From contig JBQELO010000003.1 of the NCBI GenBank assembly GCA_052103955.1, positions 62,001 through 126,000 on the forward strand: 64,000 bases of DNA, in the 5' to 3' direction. Within the stretch, counting starts at the first letter, position 1. Each line of letters opens with the position of its first letter. Shown piece after piece: positions 15,453 through 23,384 of this stretch. Below the pieces are notes generated by a model, which did not search any database, had not been told where the DNA came from, and worked only from the letters and a program-made list of their open reading frames with translations. This DNA is from Paenalcaligenes sp052103955. GTDB lineage: Bacteria; Pseudomonadota; Gammaproteobacteria; Burkholderiales; Burkholderiaceae_B. A program made the translations under genes and the position numbers.

Positions 15453-16769
15453 ATGCTCGCTTTGCTTGGGCTATTGACTGTGCTGGTGCTGCTCGCCGGT
15501 ATCATGAGTAACCGCCTCTCCCCCTTAGTGGCCTTAATCGCCATCCCAGTAGTCGCTGCATTAATTGGCGGTTTCGCCCCCGAAGTGGGCGGCTTTATGG
15601 TCAATGGCGTGAAGAATATTGCCCCCGTAGCGGGCATGTTTGTATTTGCCATTTTGTTCTTTGGTATTTTGACGGATGCCGGCACCTTAGACCCCATCAT
15701 TAACCGTATCCTGAAAATCGTCGGCAACAACCCTGTGCGTATTGTGATGGGTACTGCTGTATTGGCCGCTATCGTGCACTTGGATGGCTCGGGCGCCGTC
15801 ACCTTTATGGTGACTATTCCTGCCCTGCTTCCCCTATATGAGCGTTTAAACATAGATCAACGCATCTTGGCATGTGTAGTCGCGATGGCAGCGGGCGTAG
15901 GTAACATGCTGCCGTGGGGTGGCCCAGTATTGCGCGCCGCCGCCGCACTGGAAGTTCCTGTGATGGACTTATACCTACCTTTGCTACCCGTACAGCTAAC
16001 CGGCTTTGCCTTTGTACTGCTGTGTGCATGGTGGTTGGGTAAACGGGCCGGTGCCTCGGTGGACTTTCAAAGCGTGGCTTCTGGCCATGCCACCGTAACC
16101 CCTACCCCTGACAGCAAAGAAGAAATCACGACAGACAACGACATACGTCGTCCCCATTTATTTTGGATCAATATTGCGCTAATCATTGTGGTGATTGGCA
16201 CCATGATCTCTAGCCTGCTCGCACCTGTTGCATGTTTTATGCTGGGTACCATCGTTGCTTTGTTGATTAACTACCCTAACTCCAAACAGCAGCGCGAACG
16301 TATTGATGCGCACGCCAAAGCAGCGTTATTAATGGCTAGCGTGCTGTTTGCAGCGGGTGTATTCACCGGCATCATGAATGGCACAGGCATGCTTAACGCC
16401 ATGGCCACCTTTGCCGCAGACCACATTCCGTCTAGCGCTGCCACGCATCTGCCTTTCTTATTGGGTTTGGTATCCACCCCATTAAGCCTGCTGTTTGACC
16501 CCGACTCCTTCTACTTCGGTGTGATGCCTGTGTTAGGCCAAGTGGTACAAGCGCATGGCGGCTCAGCCATTGAAGTGGCCTACGCCGCAGCCATGGGGCA
16601 AATGACCGTGGGCTTCCCTATCAGTCCCCTTACCCCTGCTACCTTCTTACTCGTAGGTTTGTGCAAAATCGAACTAGGTGCGCACCAACGCTTCACCTTA
16701 CCCTTCTTAATGGCTACCTCGATTTTAATGACCTTCGTCGCAGTAGCCTTGGGTTTGTTCCCCTTTTAA
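15453..16769 (+). CDS. CitMHS-family carboxylate (citrate-type) transporter
   Basis: 438-aa inner-membrane protein with about 12 hydrophobic segments and family blocks HLDGSGAVTFMVTIPALLP and NMLPWGGPVLRAAAALEVP near residues 108-180, plus PDSFYFGVMPVLGQV and SPLTPATFLLVGL near the C-terminus, as in metal-citrate:proton symporters. A polar cytoplasmic loop (~205-235) splits two halves. AGGAG precedes the ATG. It is followed 18 bp later by the AtuA-family gene, and the LysR gene is divergent. The substrate is likely a di- or tricarboxylate processed by the AtuA pair, but citrate itself is not proven. Confidence 0.9.
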   Translation: MLALLGLLTVLVLLAGIMSNRLSPLVALIAIPVVAALIGGFAPEVGGFMVNGVKNIAPVAGMFVFAILFFGILTDAGTLDPIINRILKIVGNNPVRIVMGTAVLAAIVHLDGSGAVTFMVTIPALLPLYERLNIDQRILACVVAMAAGVGNMLPWGGPVLRAAAALEVPVMDLYLPLLPVQLTGFAFVLLCAWWLGKRAGASVDFQSVASGHATVTPTPDSKEEITTDNDIRRPHLFWINIALIIVVIGTMISSLLAPVACFMLGTIVALLINYPNSKQQRERIDAHAKAALLMASVLFAAGVFTGIMNGTGMLNAMATFAADHIPSSAATHLPFLLGLVSTPLSLLFDPDSFYFGVMPVLGQVVQAHGGSAIEVAYAAAMGQMTVGFPISPLTPATFLLVGLCKIELGAHQRFTLPFLMATSILMTFVAVALGLFPF

Positions 16770-16787
16770 CGTGCGAGAGTATTTGTT

Positions 16788-18155
16788 ATGACTAACGCCC
16801 ACTCTTCTTATCTACGCTTAGGTTCTGGTGCTGGTTACTCTGGTGACCGCATCGACCCCGCAGTAGAACTGGCCCGCGATGGGCAGATTGATTATTTGAT
16901 TTTTGAATGCTTGGCAGAACGTACTATTGCCTTAGCACAGCAAGAACGTCTGCATCACCCCGACAAAGGCTACGACCCTTTACTTACCGATCGCATGCAA
17001 AGCGTACTGCCCTTGATGTTTGACAGCACTGGGCAACGCCGCTTCAGAATCATTAGCAACATGGGGGCAGCCAACCCCATTGCCGCTGCCAAACAGGTCT
17101 GCAGCATTGCTAAATCGTTAGGCATAGATGGCCTAAACGTCGCTGCCGTTACCGGCGACGATGTACTAGAGCAACTACGCACCAGTAACGACCTGCTGGA
17201 TAATGGTCAAACGCCGGCTCAATTGGGCAACAAACTGGTATCTGCCAACGCCTACTTAGGCGCAGCTGGTATCGTTGAGGCCATACACGCTGATGCCGAT
17301 ATTATCCTGACTGGCCGAGTCGCCGACCCCGCCCTATTCCTTGCGCCTTTACTAGCTGAATTTAAATGGGCTTGGGACGACTGGGCAAAACTAGGGACCG
17401 GCACATTGGTGGGCCATTTGTTGGAATGCGCTGGCCAAGTCAGTGGTGGCTACTTTGCTGACCCTGGTGTGAAAGACGTCAGCAACTTGGCAAGACTAGG
17501 TTTCCCTATTGCCCAAGTCTCTGCCGATGGCGATGTACTGATCACCAAAGTAAAAGGTTCTGGCGGCCAAATCACCGTACAAACCTGCACCGAACAACTG
17601 CTATACGAAATCCACGACCCCAGCCGTTACCTCACCCCTGACGTCATCGCCGATTTTTCTAAGGTACGCTTTAGCGAACAAGCCATTGATGAGATCGATG
17701 CAGAAGGAGCGACCGGCCAAGAAAAATCCGGCCTCTTTAAAGTGAGCGTAGGCTACTTAGACGGTTACCTAGGAGAAGGACAAATCTCGTACGGCGGCCC
17801 CAACGCCTTAGCACGCGCCACTCTCGCACGCGACATCGTGCTAGAACGCATCGCCATGTTAGGACTAGACGTTGAGGACCTACGCGCTGACCTAATCGGC
17901 ATGAACTCCCTTTACGGCAATGCGCAACCACCTGCCACAACAGAGCCACAAGAGCTACGCCTACGCATTGCCGGCCGATGTGCCAACCCCGCCCACGCCA
18001 AACAGTTGGGCAATGAAGTTGAAGCCCTGTACACCAACGGCCCTGCCGGCGGTGGCGGCGCCAGTAAATCCACCCGCCAAGTGGTGGCTGTGGCATCCTT
18101 GCTGTGGCCCTCAGACCGTATACCTCATTCTGTGCACATGGAGACCGTGGCATGA
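16788..18155 (+). CDS. AtuA-family protein (DUF1446), acyclic terpene utilisation-like
   Basis: 455-aa cytosolic protein of the AtuA/DUF1446 family, recognised by LRLGSGAGYSGDRIDPA at the N-terminus, then ISNMGAANPIAAAKQV, LTGRVADPALFLAPL and GPAGGGGASKSTRQV at the C-terminus. The family was named from citronellol/geraniol catabolism in Pseudomonas but is widespread outside that pathway, and its enzymatic role here is unknown. No acyl-CoA carboxylase or other atu genes are present, arguing against terpene use. It overlaps the next small gene by 4 bp, which encodes what is the C-terminal domain in fused homologues. Coupling with a CitMHS carrier points to an organic-acid substrate. Confidence 0.88.
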   Translation: MTNAHSSYLRLGSGAGYSGDRIDPAVELARDGQIDYLIFECLAERTIALAQQERLHHPDKGYDPLLTDRMQSVLPLMFDSTGQRRFRIISNMGAANPIAAAKQVCSIAKSLGIDGLNVAAVTGDDVLEQLRTSNDLLDNGQTPAQLGNKLVSANAYLGAAGIVEAIHADADIILTGRVADPALFLAPLLAEFKWAWDDWAKLGTGTLVGHLLECAGQVSGGYFADPGVKDVSNLARLGFPIAQVSADGDVLITKVKGSGGQITVQTCTEQLLYEIHDPSRYLTPDVIADFSKVRFSEQAIDEIDAEGATGQEKSGLFKVSVGYLDGYLGEGQISYGGPNALARATLARDIVLERIAMLGLDVEDLRADLIGMNSLYGNAQPPATTEPQELRLRIAGRCANPAHAKQLGNEVEALYTNGPAGGGGASKSTRQVVAVASLLWPSDRIPHSVHMETVA

Positions 18156-18478
18156 AACTACACCAACTCGCCCACTCTCGCACGGGTGACAAAGGGGACA
18201 CCTCGAACATCTCGGTGATCGCCTACGATGCCCGTGACTACGATTACTTATGCCAGCAACTTAGCCCTGAACGTGTACAAACACATCTGCAAGGCTTAAT
18301 GCCGGAAGTACCGCCAGCAGAATGGCACATCACGCGCTATGAGCTGCCACAATTACAGGCGCTGAATTTTGTTATTTCTGGTGTGCTGCGCGGCGGCGTA
18401 ACCCGATCTACAGCATTGGATGCGCATGGGAAGAGCTTGAGTAGTTTGATGTTGGATTTAGAACTAGGCGAGAAGTAG
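18152..18478 (+). CDS. AtuA-associated small protein (DUF4387-like C-terminal partner)
   Basis: 108 aa beginning KLHQLAHSRTGDKGDTSNIS, the recognisable start of the AtuA-associated domain; the RTGDKGD and the later RGGVTRS-LDAHGKSLS stretches look like the active or binding surface. The ATG overlaps the upstream stop (ATGA), so the two products are made in step and probably form one enzyme. In several bacteria the two domains are a single chain. It is last in the operon, followed by a terminator at 18479-18497. I do not recognise a defined reaction. Confidence 0.87.
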   Translation: MKLHQLAHSRTGDKGDTSNISVIAYDARDYDYLCQQLSPERVQTHLQGLMPEVPPAEWHITRYELPQLQALNFVISGVLRGGVTRSTALDAHGKSLSSLMLDLELGEK

Positions 18479-18497
18479 AAAGGGTGGCTTTATGCCA
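18479..18497 (+). terminator. intrinsic terminator after the AtuA operon
   Basis: GGGTGGC-TTTAT-GCCACCT (one G-U pair) flanked by AA on the left and a run of six T on the right. It ends the plus-strand operon and lies just before the convergent RhuM-Fic stop. Confidence 0.82.
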
Positions 18498-18507
18498 CCT
18501 TTTTTGA

Positions 18508-19467
18508 TTATGCAGCTTCTGCTACCAAGTTCATCACTAATCTCACCATTAAGTCTTTGGACTTTGGGTCACTTTCTGCAATCAAGAGAGTCAATGCGGT
18601 CAGTCCTTGCTCATTTAAGGTCAACCGCATACCTTCTTGACGCAAATACAATAAAAACAGAAAAGCTCCCGAGCGCTTATTACCATCCGAAAATGGATGG
18701 TTTTTGATTACAAAATACAGCAAGTGCGCAGCCCTTTCTTCTCTCGTTCTATACAGGGCATCACCAAACATCGTTTGTTCCAAATTACCCAGAATTGCGG
18801 CTAACCCGTCGCCTCTATCACGAGCAAACAGCACCGATGCTTCTCCACGAGAACGCAACTCCGCGCCCAGTGCATCTAAAGCACGCCTAGCCTCATCTAC
18901 GCTAAGAATACCTCGTGCTGGCTGTGCTCCTGCAGGTAGACCCAATGCATTTTCATCGTAATCTTGCAGTAACCGCCACGTACGGGCATACCCCAAAATC
19001 AGACCAATAACCTCTTGCCCTATATCTGAAACCAAATGCTGACGTGTTAGCGTCTGCCCTAACAGCTCCACAGCCTGTTCTAACTCTGCTACCCCTCGCA
19101 ATGCTAAACGATGCTCATTCAGACTGTAGCCTTGCGTCAGATGTTCTCGCAGGACTCGTGTGGCCCATTGACGGAAACGCGTAGCACGGCTGGAATTAAC
19201 GCGATAACCAACAGAAATAATGGCGTCAAGGTTGTAGTACTCCACCTGATAGGTTTTCCCATCAGCAGCAGTAGTTGCATTTTTTGCAACTACTGCCTCA
19301 CGTACCAACTCATCTGTCGCGAATATGTTTCTCAAGTGACGCGAAATCACTGATTTATCGCGTTCAAAAAGAATAGCAATCTGCTGAAGGCTCAGCCACA
19401 ACGACTCCCCTTCCAACCTCACTTCTACAGCACTACTGTCACCGTCAAATATTATGATTTCACTCAT
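18508..19467 (-). CDS. RhuM-type N-domain fused to Fic/Doc domain
   Basis: 319 aa with two parts. Residues ~10-125 match the virulence RhuM family (SLQQIAILFERDKSVISRH, YYNLDAIISVGYRVNS, FRQWATRVLREHLTQGY), resembling phage antirepressor-like DNA-binding modules. Residues ~190-319 are a Fic/Doc domain with the core motif HPFSDGNKR at 257-265, which carries the catalytic histidine. Fic proteins transfer AMP or other phosphate groups to protein targets; the DGNKR form is nearer Doc-like kinases than classic GNGR AMPylators. No separate antitoxin is adjacent, so either the N-domain or an inhibitory helix within the protein restrains it. It is monocistronic. Confidence 0.88.
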   Translation of the reverse strand: MSEIIIFDGDSSAVEVRLEGESLWLSLQQIAILFERDKSVISRHLRNIFATDELVREAVVAKNATTAADGKTYQVEYYNLDAIISVGYRVNSSRATRFRQWATRVLREHLTQGYSLNEHRLALRGVAELEQAVELLGQTLTRQHLVSDIGQEVIGLILGYARTWRLLQDYDENALGLPAGAQPARGILSVDEARRALDALGAELRSRGEASVLFARDRGDGLAAILGNLEQTMFGDALYRTREERAAHLLYFVIKNHPFSDGNKRSGAFLFLLYLRQEGMRLTLNEQGLTALTLLIAESDPKSKDLMVRLVMNLVAEAA

Positions 19468-19610
19468 ACACTCAGCCCTTTACAGCATCGAACACTACCG
19501 CTACGTTAGTAGCGCTATCGTCCATTACCTGAATCACATAGTGTATAGCTCTCTACTATTAAAAAAACGATGTATGTATAGGCTATCCACCCACACATCC
19601 CTAGAGCAAA

Positions 19611-19637
19611 AAAAACCCGCATAAAGCGGGCTTTTTT
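19611..19637 (-). terminator. terminator of the mesX-mesD operon
   Basis: CCCGC-ATAAA-GCGGG flanked by A8 and T6. Read on the minus strand it gives a GC stem followed by eight T, directly downstream of mesD. The core CCCGCATAAAGCGGGC is identical to the purC terminator at 27101-27129. The 215-bp gap back to the RhuM-Fic start holds nothing else recognised. Confidence 0.85.
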
Positions 19638-19682
19638 CATCACACCGTAGAAGAAAACTCCTACTGCTGGTTAGTAATGCGA

Positions 19683-20714
19683 TTACTTACCAGCCAATTC
19701 CTTGCGAACAATCTCAGCACCGGCACTAAGTGCATGCATTTTGCCGCGTGCTACGTGACGTGGCAGTGGTGCCATACCGCAGTTCGTTGCAGGGTACAGG
19801 TTTTCAGCATCTACAAATTGCAGTGCTTTGCGCAATGTGCTGGCCACTTCTTCTGGCGTTTCTACGTTGTTAGTGGCTACATCAATCGCCCCTACCATCA
19901 CTTTCTTGCCACGAATCAGCTCAATCAAATCCATTGGCACGTGCGAGTTCTGGCATTCCAACGACACGATATCAATCTTAGATTGCTGCAATTTAGGGAA
20001 AGACTCTTCGTACTGACGCCACTCGGAACCTAGTGTTTTCTTCCAATCGGTATTGGCTTTAATGCCGTAGCCATAGCAAATATGCACGGCTGTTTCGCAT
20101 TTCAGGCCTTCAATAGCGCGTTCCAAGGTAGCAATACCCCAGTCATTCACTTCATCAAAGAACACGTTAAAGGCAGGCTCATCGAACTGGATAATGTCTA
20201 CACCAGCGGCTTCCAATTCTCTGGCTTCTTGGTTCAGAATCTTCGCAAATTCCCACGCCAGTTTTTCGCGGCTTTTGTAGTGGTTATCGTAAAGTGTGTC
20301 GATCATGGTCATAGGACCAGGCAATGCCCATTTAATAGGCTGCTTGGTCAACTGACGCAAGAACTTCGCATCTTCAACAAACACTGGTTTTGTTCGTGCT
20401 ACAGCGCTAACCACAGTAGGTACGCTAGCATCGTAGCGATCACGAATACGCACAGTTTCGCGTTTTTCGAAGTCTACGCCACTTAAGTGTTCAATAAATG
20501 TAGTCACAAAGTGTTGGCGGGTTTGCTCGCCATCACTAATGATATCTATGCCTGCGTGTTCTTGCTCTTTGAGTGCCAGGCGTAAAGCATCTTCTTTACC
20601 TTCAACTAGGTCTTCGCCTTCTAAGCGCCAAGGGGACCAGAGCTTCTCTGGTTCGGCCAGCCAAGACGGTTTAGGCAAACTGCCAGCGGTACACGTGGGT
20701 AACAATTTTTTCAT
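19683..20714 (-). CDS. mesD: folate-independent methionine synthase MesD (MetE C-domain only)
   Basis: 343 aa corresponding to the catalytic C-terminal half of cobalamin-independent methionine synthase, lacking the folate-binding N-terminal half of MetE. Zinc/homocysteine-site features are seen: FDEPAF, HICYG with the zinc-ligand histidine and cysteine, and the C-terminal ATNCGMAPLP with the second cysteine. It directly follows mesX (DUF1852), spaced 28 bp. This pairing matches MesD, described by Price and colleagues as an oxygen-requiring methionine synthase that depends on MesX and whose methyl donor is not methyl-folate. A divergent MetR gene supports a methionine role. Ends at a strong terminator. 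Confidence 0.88.
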   Translation of the reverse strand: MKKLLPTCTAGSLPKPSWLAEPEKLWSPWRLEGEDLVEGKEDALRLALKEQEHAGIDIISDGEQTRQHFVTTFIEHLSGVDFEKRETVRIRDRYDASVPTVVSAVARTKPVFVEDAKFLRQLTKQPIKWALPGPMTMIDTLYDNHYKSREKLAWEFAKILNQEARELEAAGVDIIQFDEPAFNVFFDEVNDWGIATLERAIEGLKCETAVHICYGYGIKANTDWKKTLGSEWRQYEESFPKLQQSKIDIVSLECQNSHVPMDLIELIRGKKVMVGAIDVATNNVETPEEVASTLRKALQFVDAENLYPATNCGMAPLPRHVARGKMHALSAGAEIVRKELAGK

Positions 20715-20742
20715 AAGTCTATATAGGATTTTTTGTAGTTAA

Positions 20743-21720
20743 TTAAACAGCGTAACTCGCTGCCCATTGCTCAAGAATAGCTTTGTATGGCTTGATGAAT
20801 TTTTCTTCCGTGAACTTACCTTGCTCAACTGCCAATTGACTACGCTCTTCTCTATCGTAAACAATTTGCGTGAAGGAGTGGTCCTGATTCGTCAAACGTG
20901 GCTGATAGACCTTTCCGGCTGCCGAGTTCGCGTTATAAATTTCAGGGCGGTAAATTCTCTGGAAGGTTTCCATCGTACTGATGGTACTGATTAGCTCAAG
21001 ATTGGTGTAATCGTTAAGCAGATCACCACGGAAATAAAATGCAAACGGTGCCGCACTGTTTTTAGGCATAAAGTAACGTACCCTCAAGCCCATTTTGTCG
21101 AAATACTGGTCCGTAGACGAGAATTCGTCCTGTCGGTATTCCACGCCCAAAATAGGATGATGGTTTTCAGTGCGGTGGTAGGTTTTGCTGCTGGATACGC
21201 TTAGGCAGATAACGGGTGGCTTACTGAAATTCTCTTTATAAGTGGAAGAGTTCACAAAGGACTGGAACAGCTTGCCATGCAAATCACCAAAGCCCTCGGG
21301 CATGCTAAAGCCGTTTTTGTTTTTATTGTGCTCTAGCAGCAAGACGCTGAAATCATAGTCGCGTACGTAGGACGAGAAGTTGTTCCCCACAATGCCTTCA
21401 ATACGTTGATTCGTTTTGTGATCAACAACATTGGTTTTTAGTATCTCAATCACCGGGAAGGCCGAGCCTTTACCTTCTACATCCAGATCAACCGAAACAA
21501 TATCCAGCTCAACCGAGTAACGATCGCCGTTAGGATTATCCCAATCGGCCAAGTCATTGAAACGGTTATTCATCATTTTCAGGGTATTGAGCAAGTTCTC
21601 TTTTCTGCTCTCACCTCTAGCCAAGTTTGCGAAGTTGGTGGTGATACGCGTGTTATCAGAAGGATGATAGTTTTCATCAAACCTGATGCTCTTGATACTA
21701 AAGGCAAACTCTTTACTCAT
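20743..21720 (-). CDS. mesX: MesX (DUF1852), partner of MesD
   Basis: 325-aa DUF1852 protein; recognisable segments include FSIKSIRFDENYHPSDNTR near the N-terminus, the RYSVELDIVSVDLD stretch, and YYFDKMGLRVRYF-like core (YFDKMGLRVRYFMP). No signal peptide or TM segment. DUF1852 is the essential partner of MesD in aerobic folate-independent methionine synthesis; its own chemistry is unresolved. I start at the ATG at 21720 (MSKEFAF); a longer frame begins only with TTG in the promoter. It is the first gene of the two-gene unit, transcribed away from metR across a 193-bp gap. Confidence 0.88.
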   Translation of the reverse strand: MSKEFAFSIKSIRFDENYHPSDNTRITTNFANLARGESRKENLLNTLKMMNNRFNDLADWDNPNGDRYSVELDIVSVDLDVEGKGSAFPVIEILKTNVVDHKTNQRIEGIVGNNFSSYVRDYDFSVLLLEHNKNKNGFSMPEGFGDLHGKLFQSFVNSSTYKENFSKPPVICLSVSSSKTYHRTENHHPILGVEYRQDEFSSTDQYFDKMGLRVRYFMPKNSAAPFAFYFRGDLLNDYTNLELISTISTMETFQRIYRPEIYNANSAAGKVYQPRLTNQDHSFTQIVYDREERSQLAVEQGKFTEEKFIKPYKAILEQWAASYAV

Positions 21721-21851
21721 TTTATTCTTAAACCCTAATTTATTAACCAAACCCTGATTGGGTTTTATGCGTAATCATTGATTGAGTTAACGTGATTAAT
21801 CTCATTGCGCTAGTCGTTGTACTCATTGTGTGATGTACAGTCGGACACTGC

Positions 21852-21870
21852 CTTCATCAGGCAAATGAAG
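21852..21870. promoter_or_regulatory. candidate MetR-type site between mesX and metR
   Basis: CTTCAT-N7-ATGAAG is an inverted repeat with 6-bp arms in the divergent promoter region, about 45 bp upstream of metR. Its half sites resemble the TGAA/TTCA half sites of enterobacterial MetR boxes, though in the opposite (everted) order and with 7 rather than 5 spacer bases, so it is a weak candidate. A HpaI-type GTTAAC and a GATTAATC palindrome lie nearer mesX. Confidence 0.35.
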
Positions 21871-21913
21871 AAGGAATAACATGCATTGTAGGAAAGCATT
21901 TCAATGAAGTAAA

Positions 21914-22849
21914 ATGGCCTTATCTCAACAATCCATGAATATTATTCATACCATGTTAGAACGCATACATCTCGCCATCGTCCAGCAGGTAGAACAGCAA
22001 GGCTCCTTAACCGCCGCAGCGGGCGTGCTGCATGTGACCCAGTCGGCACTAAGCCACAGCATGCGGAAGCTAGAACAGCAATTAGGCACTGAAATTTGGC
22101 GGCGTGAAGGCCGCAGCCTACAGCTCACACAAGCAGGCCAATACTTGCTGGCCGTGGCCAATCGTGTGTTGCCACAACTAGATTTAGCCGAAGAACGGTT
22201 GCAACAGTTTGCCCAAGGTGAGCGCGGATCCCTACGCATAGGCATGGAATGCCACCCCTGCTATCAGTGGCTGCTGAAAATCGTCGCCCCCTACCTAAGC
22301 GCCTGGCCCGACGTGGATGTGGATGTCAAACAGAAATTTCAATTTAGCGGCATTGGTGCGCTCTATGGTTATGAGGTGGACCTTCTCGTCACGCCCGACC
22401 CTATCTATAAACCGGGCCTCACCTTTGAGCCCGTGTTCGACTACGAACAGGTGCTGGTGGTTGCTAAAGGCCACAAACTCGCCAACGAAAGCTATGTGAA
22501 ACCGCACCACATCACTAAAGAAGTACTGATTACCTACCCCGTTGACGTAGATCGTCTTGATATCTACAACCACTTTTTACTGCCTGCTGGCGTTACCCCT
22601 AAACGTCATAAAACCATAGAAACTACCGACATCATGCTGCAAATGGTGGCCAGTGGCCGCGGTGTAGCCGCCCTACCTCGCTGGTTAGTAGAGGAATACG
22701 CAGAAAAACTGGACATTGCACCGGTGCGTTTGGGGCCTAAAGGCATTGCTAAGCACATTTTCTTAGGAGCACGTGAGACGGACGTTAACATTGACTATGT
22801 GCGGGCATTTATTGCATTAGCGCACGGACCAGCCCCGCTGGTTAACTAG
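21914..22849 (+). CDS. metR: MetR-type LysR regulator
   Basis: LysR regulator closely resembling MetR: GSLTAAAGVLHVTQSALSH in the DNA-binding helix, then IGMECHPCYQWLLK (the MetR-specific ECHxCxxWL block), PVFDYEQVLVVAKGH, ITYPVDVDRLDIYNHFLLP and VASGRGVAALPRWLVE in the effector domain. E. coli MetR activates met genes with homocysteine as effector. Here it diverges from mesX-mesD and very probably controls them. The ATG at 21914 has a weak GAAG before it; the ATG at 21956 (MLERIHL) matches the family's N-terminus better, so the true protein may be 14 residues shorter. Confidence 0.9.
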   Translation: MALSQQSMNIIHTMLERIHLAIVQQVEQQGSLTAAAGVLHVTQSALSHSMRKLEQQLGTEIWRREGRSLQLTQAGQYLLAVANRVLPQLDLAEERLQQFAQGERGSLRIGMECHPCYQWLLKIVAPYLSAWPDVDVDVKQKFQFSGIGALYGYEVDLLVTPDPIYKPGLTFEPVFDYEQVLVVAKGHKLANESYVKPHHITKEVLITYPVDVDRLDIYNHFLLPAGVTPKRHKTIETTDIMLQMVASGRGVAALPRWLVEEYAEKLDIAPVRLGPKGIAKHIFLGARETDVNIDYVRAFIALAHGPAPLVN

Positions 22850-22925
22850 CCTAAACAGGCGAATTGATGGTACAAAACTGCCCATCTGCTCTTAACAACT
22901 CCACACCTACGCTCTACGCCCCTTT

Positions 22926-23309
22926 ATGCACATTAACAGCCAAGAATTCCCCCGTGTCTGGATCTCAAACACACCGCCCTCCAACTGGCAACCCGCCATT
23001 GAAGGCTTAGTACATCAAGGTAGGCCTTTTGTTCTACTAACACGCGACGTACCTGGCACAGGTCCAGAAGAATCAACAGATCAAAAAGCCTTTGCGCAAT
23101 GGATAAAAGACAATCGCAGTAACTTGAGCAAGTGCTGTGCTGCCAGCTTAATTGTGGTGAACAACCCTATACTCGCTTTTTCCTTAGGCTTTGTTGTAGG
23201 GCCTATAAGTAAAAAATTGGGTTTTCCTGTGCATGTAGTACAAGAAAGTGACATAGACGAAAAAGTTGCCGAGTGTTTAGCAAACAGTATCCAAACAGAA
23301 AACACCTAA
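22926..23309 (+). CDS. conserved hypothetical protein, 127 aa
   Basis: Not recognised as a named family. A compact mixed alpha/beta protein with PRVWISNTPPSNWQP at the start, LLTRDVPGTGPEE, then a helix rich in charge (QKAFAQWIKDNRSNLSKC) and an alternating hydrophobic end (FVVGPISKKLGFPVHVV). No signal peptide or TM segment. Codon use matches neighbours and an 11-bp hairpin follows its stop, supporting a real monocistronic gene. The pattern (strand, helix, strand with a possible cysteine pair at CC) resembles small proteins of unknown function seen in other Proteobacteria. Confidence 0.72.
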   Translation: MHINSQEFPRVWISNTPPSNWQPAIEGLVHQGRPFVLLTRDVPGTGPEESTDQKAFAQWIKDNRSNLSKCCAASLIVVNNPILAFSLGFVVGPISKKLGFPVHVVQESDIDEKVAECLANSIQTENT

Positions 23310-23315
23310 AAATAA

Positions 23316-23343
23316 CCCAGCCTGCAACTTTATGCAGGCTGGG
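23316..23343 (+). terminator. hairpin after the 127-aa gene
   Basis: A perfect 11-bp stem CCCAGCCTGCA / TGCAGGCTGGG with loop ACTTTA. The following bases CAGTCTTAG lack a T-run, so it may be a weak terminator or a transcript-end stabiliser. It leaves only 41 bp before the start of the phosphatase gene. Confidence 0.7.
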
Positions 23344-23384
23344 CAGTCTTAGTAGAGTCTGTTTTTACCCTTGCAGTAATACCG

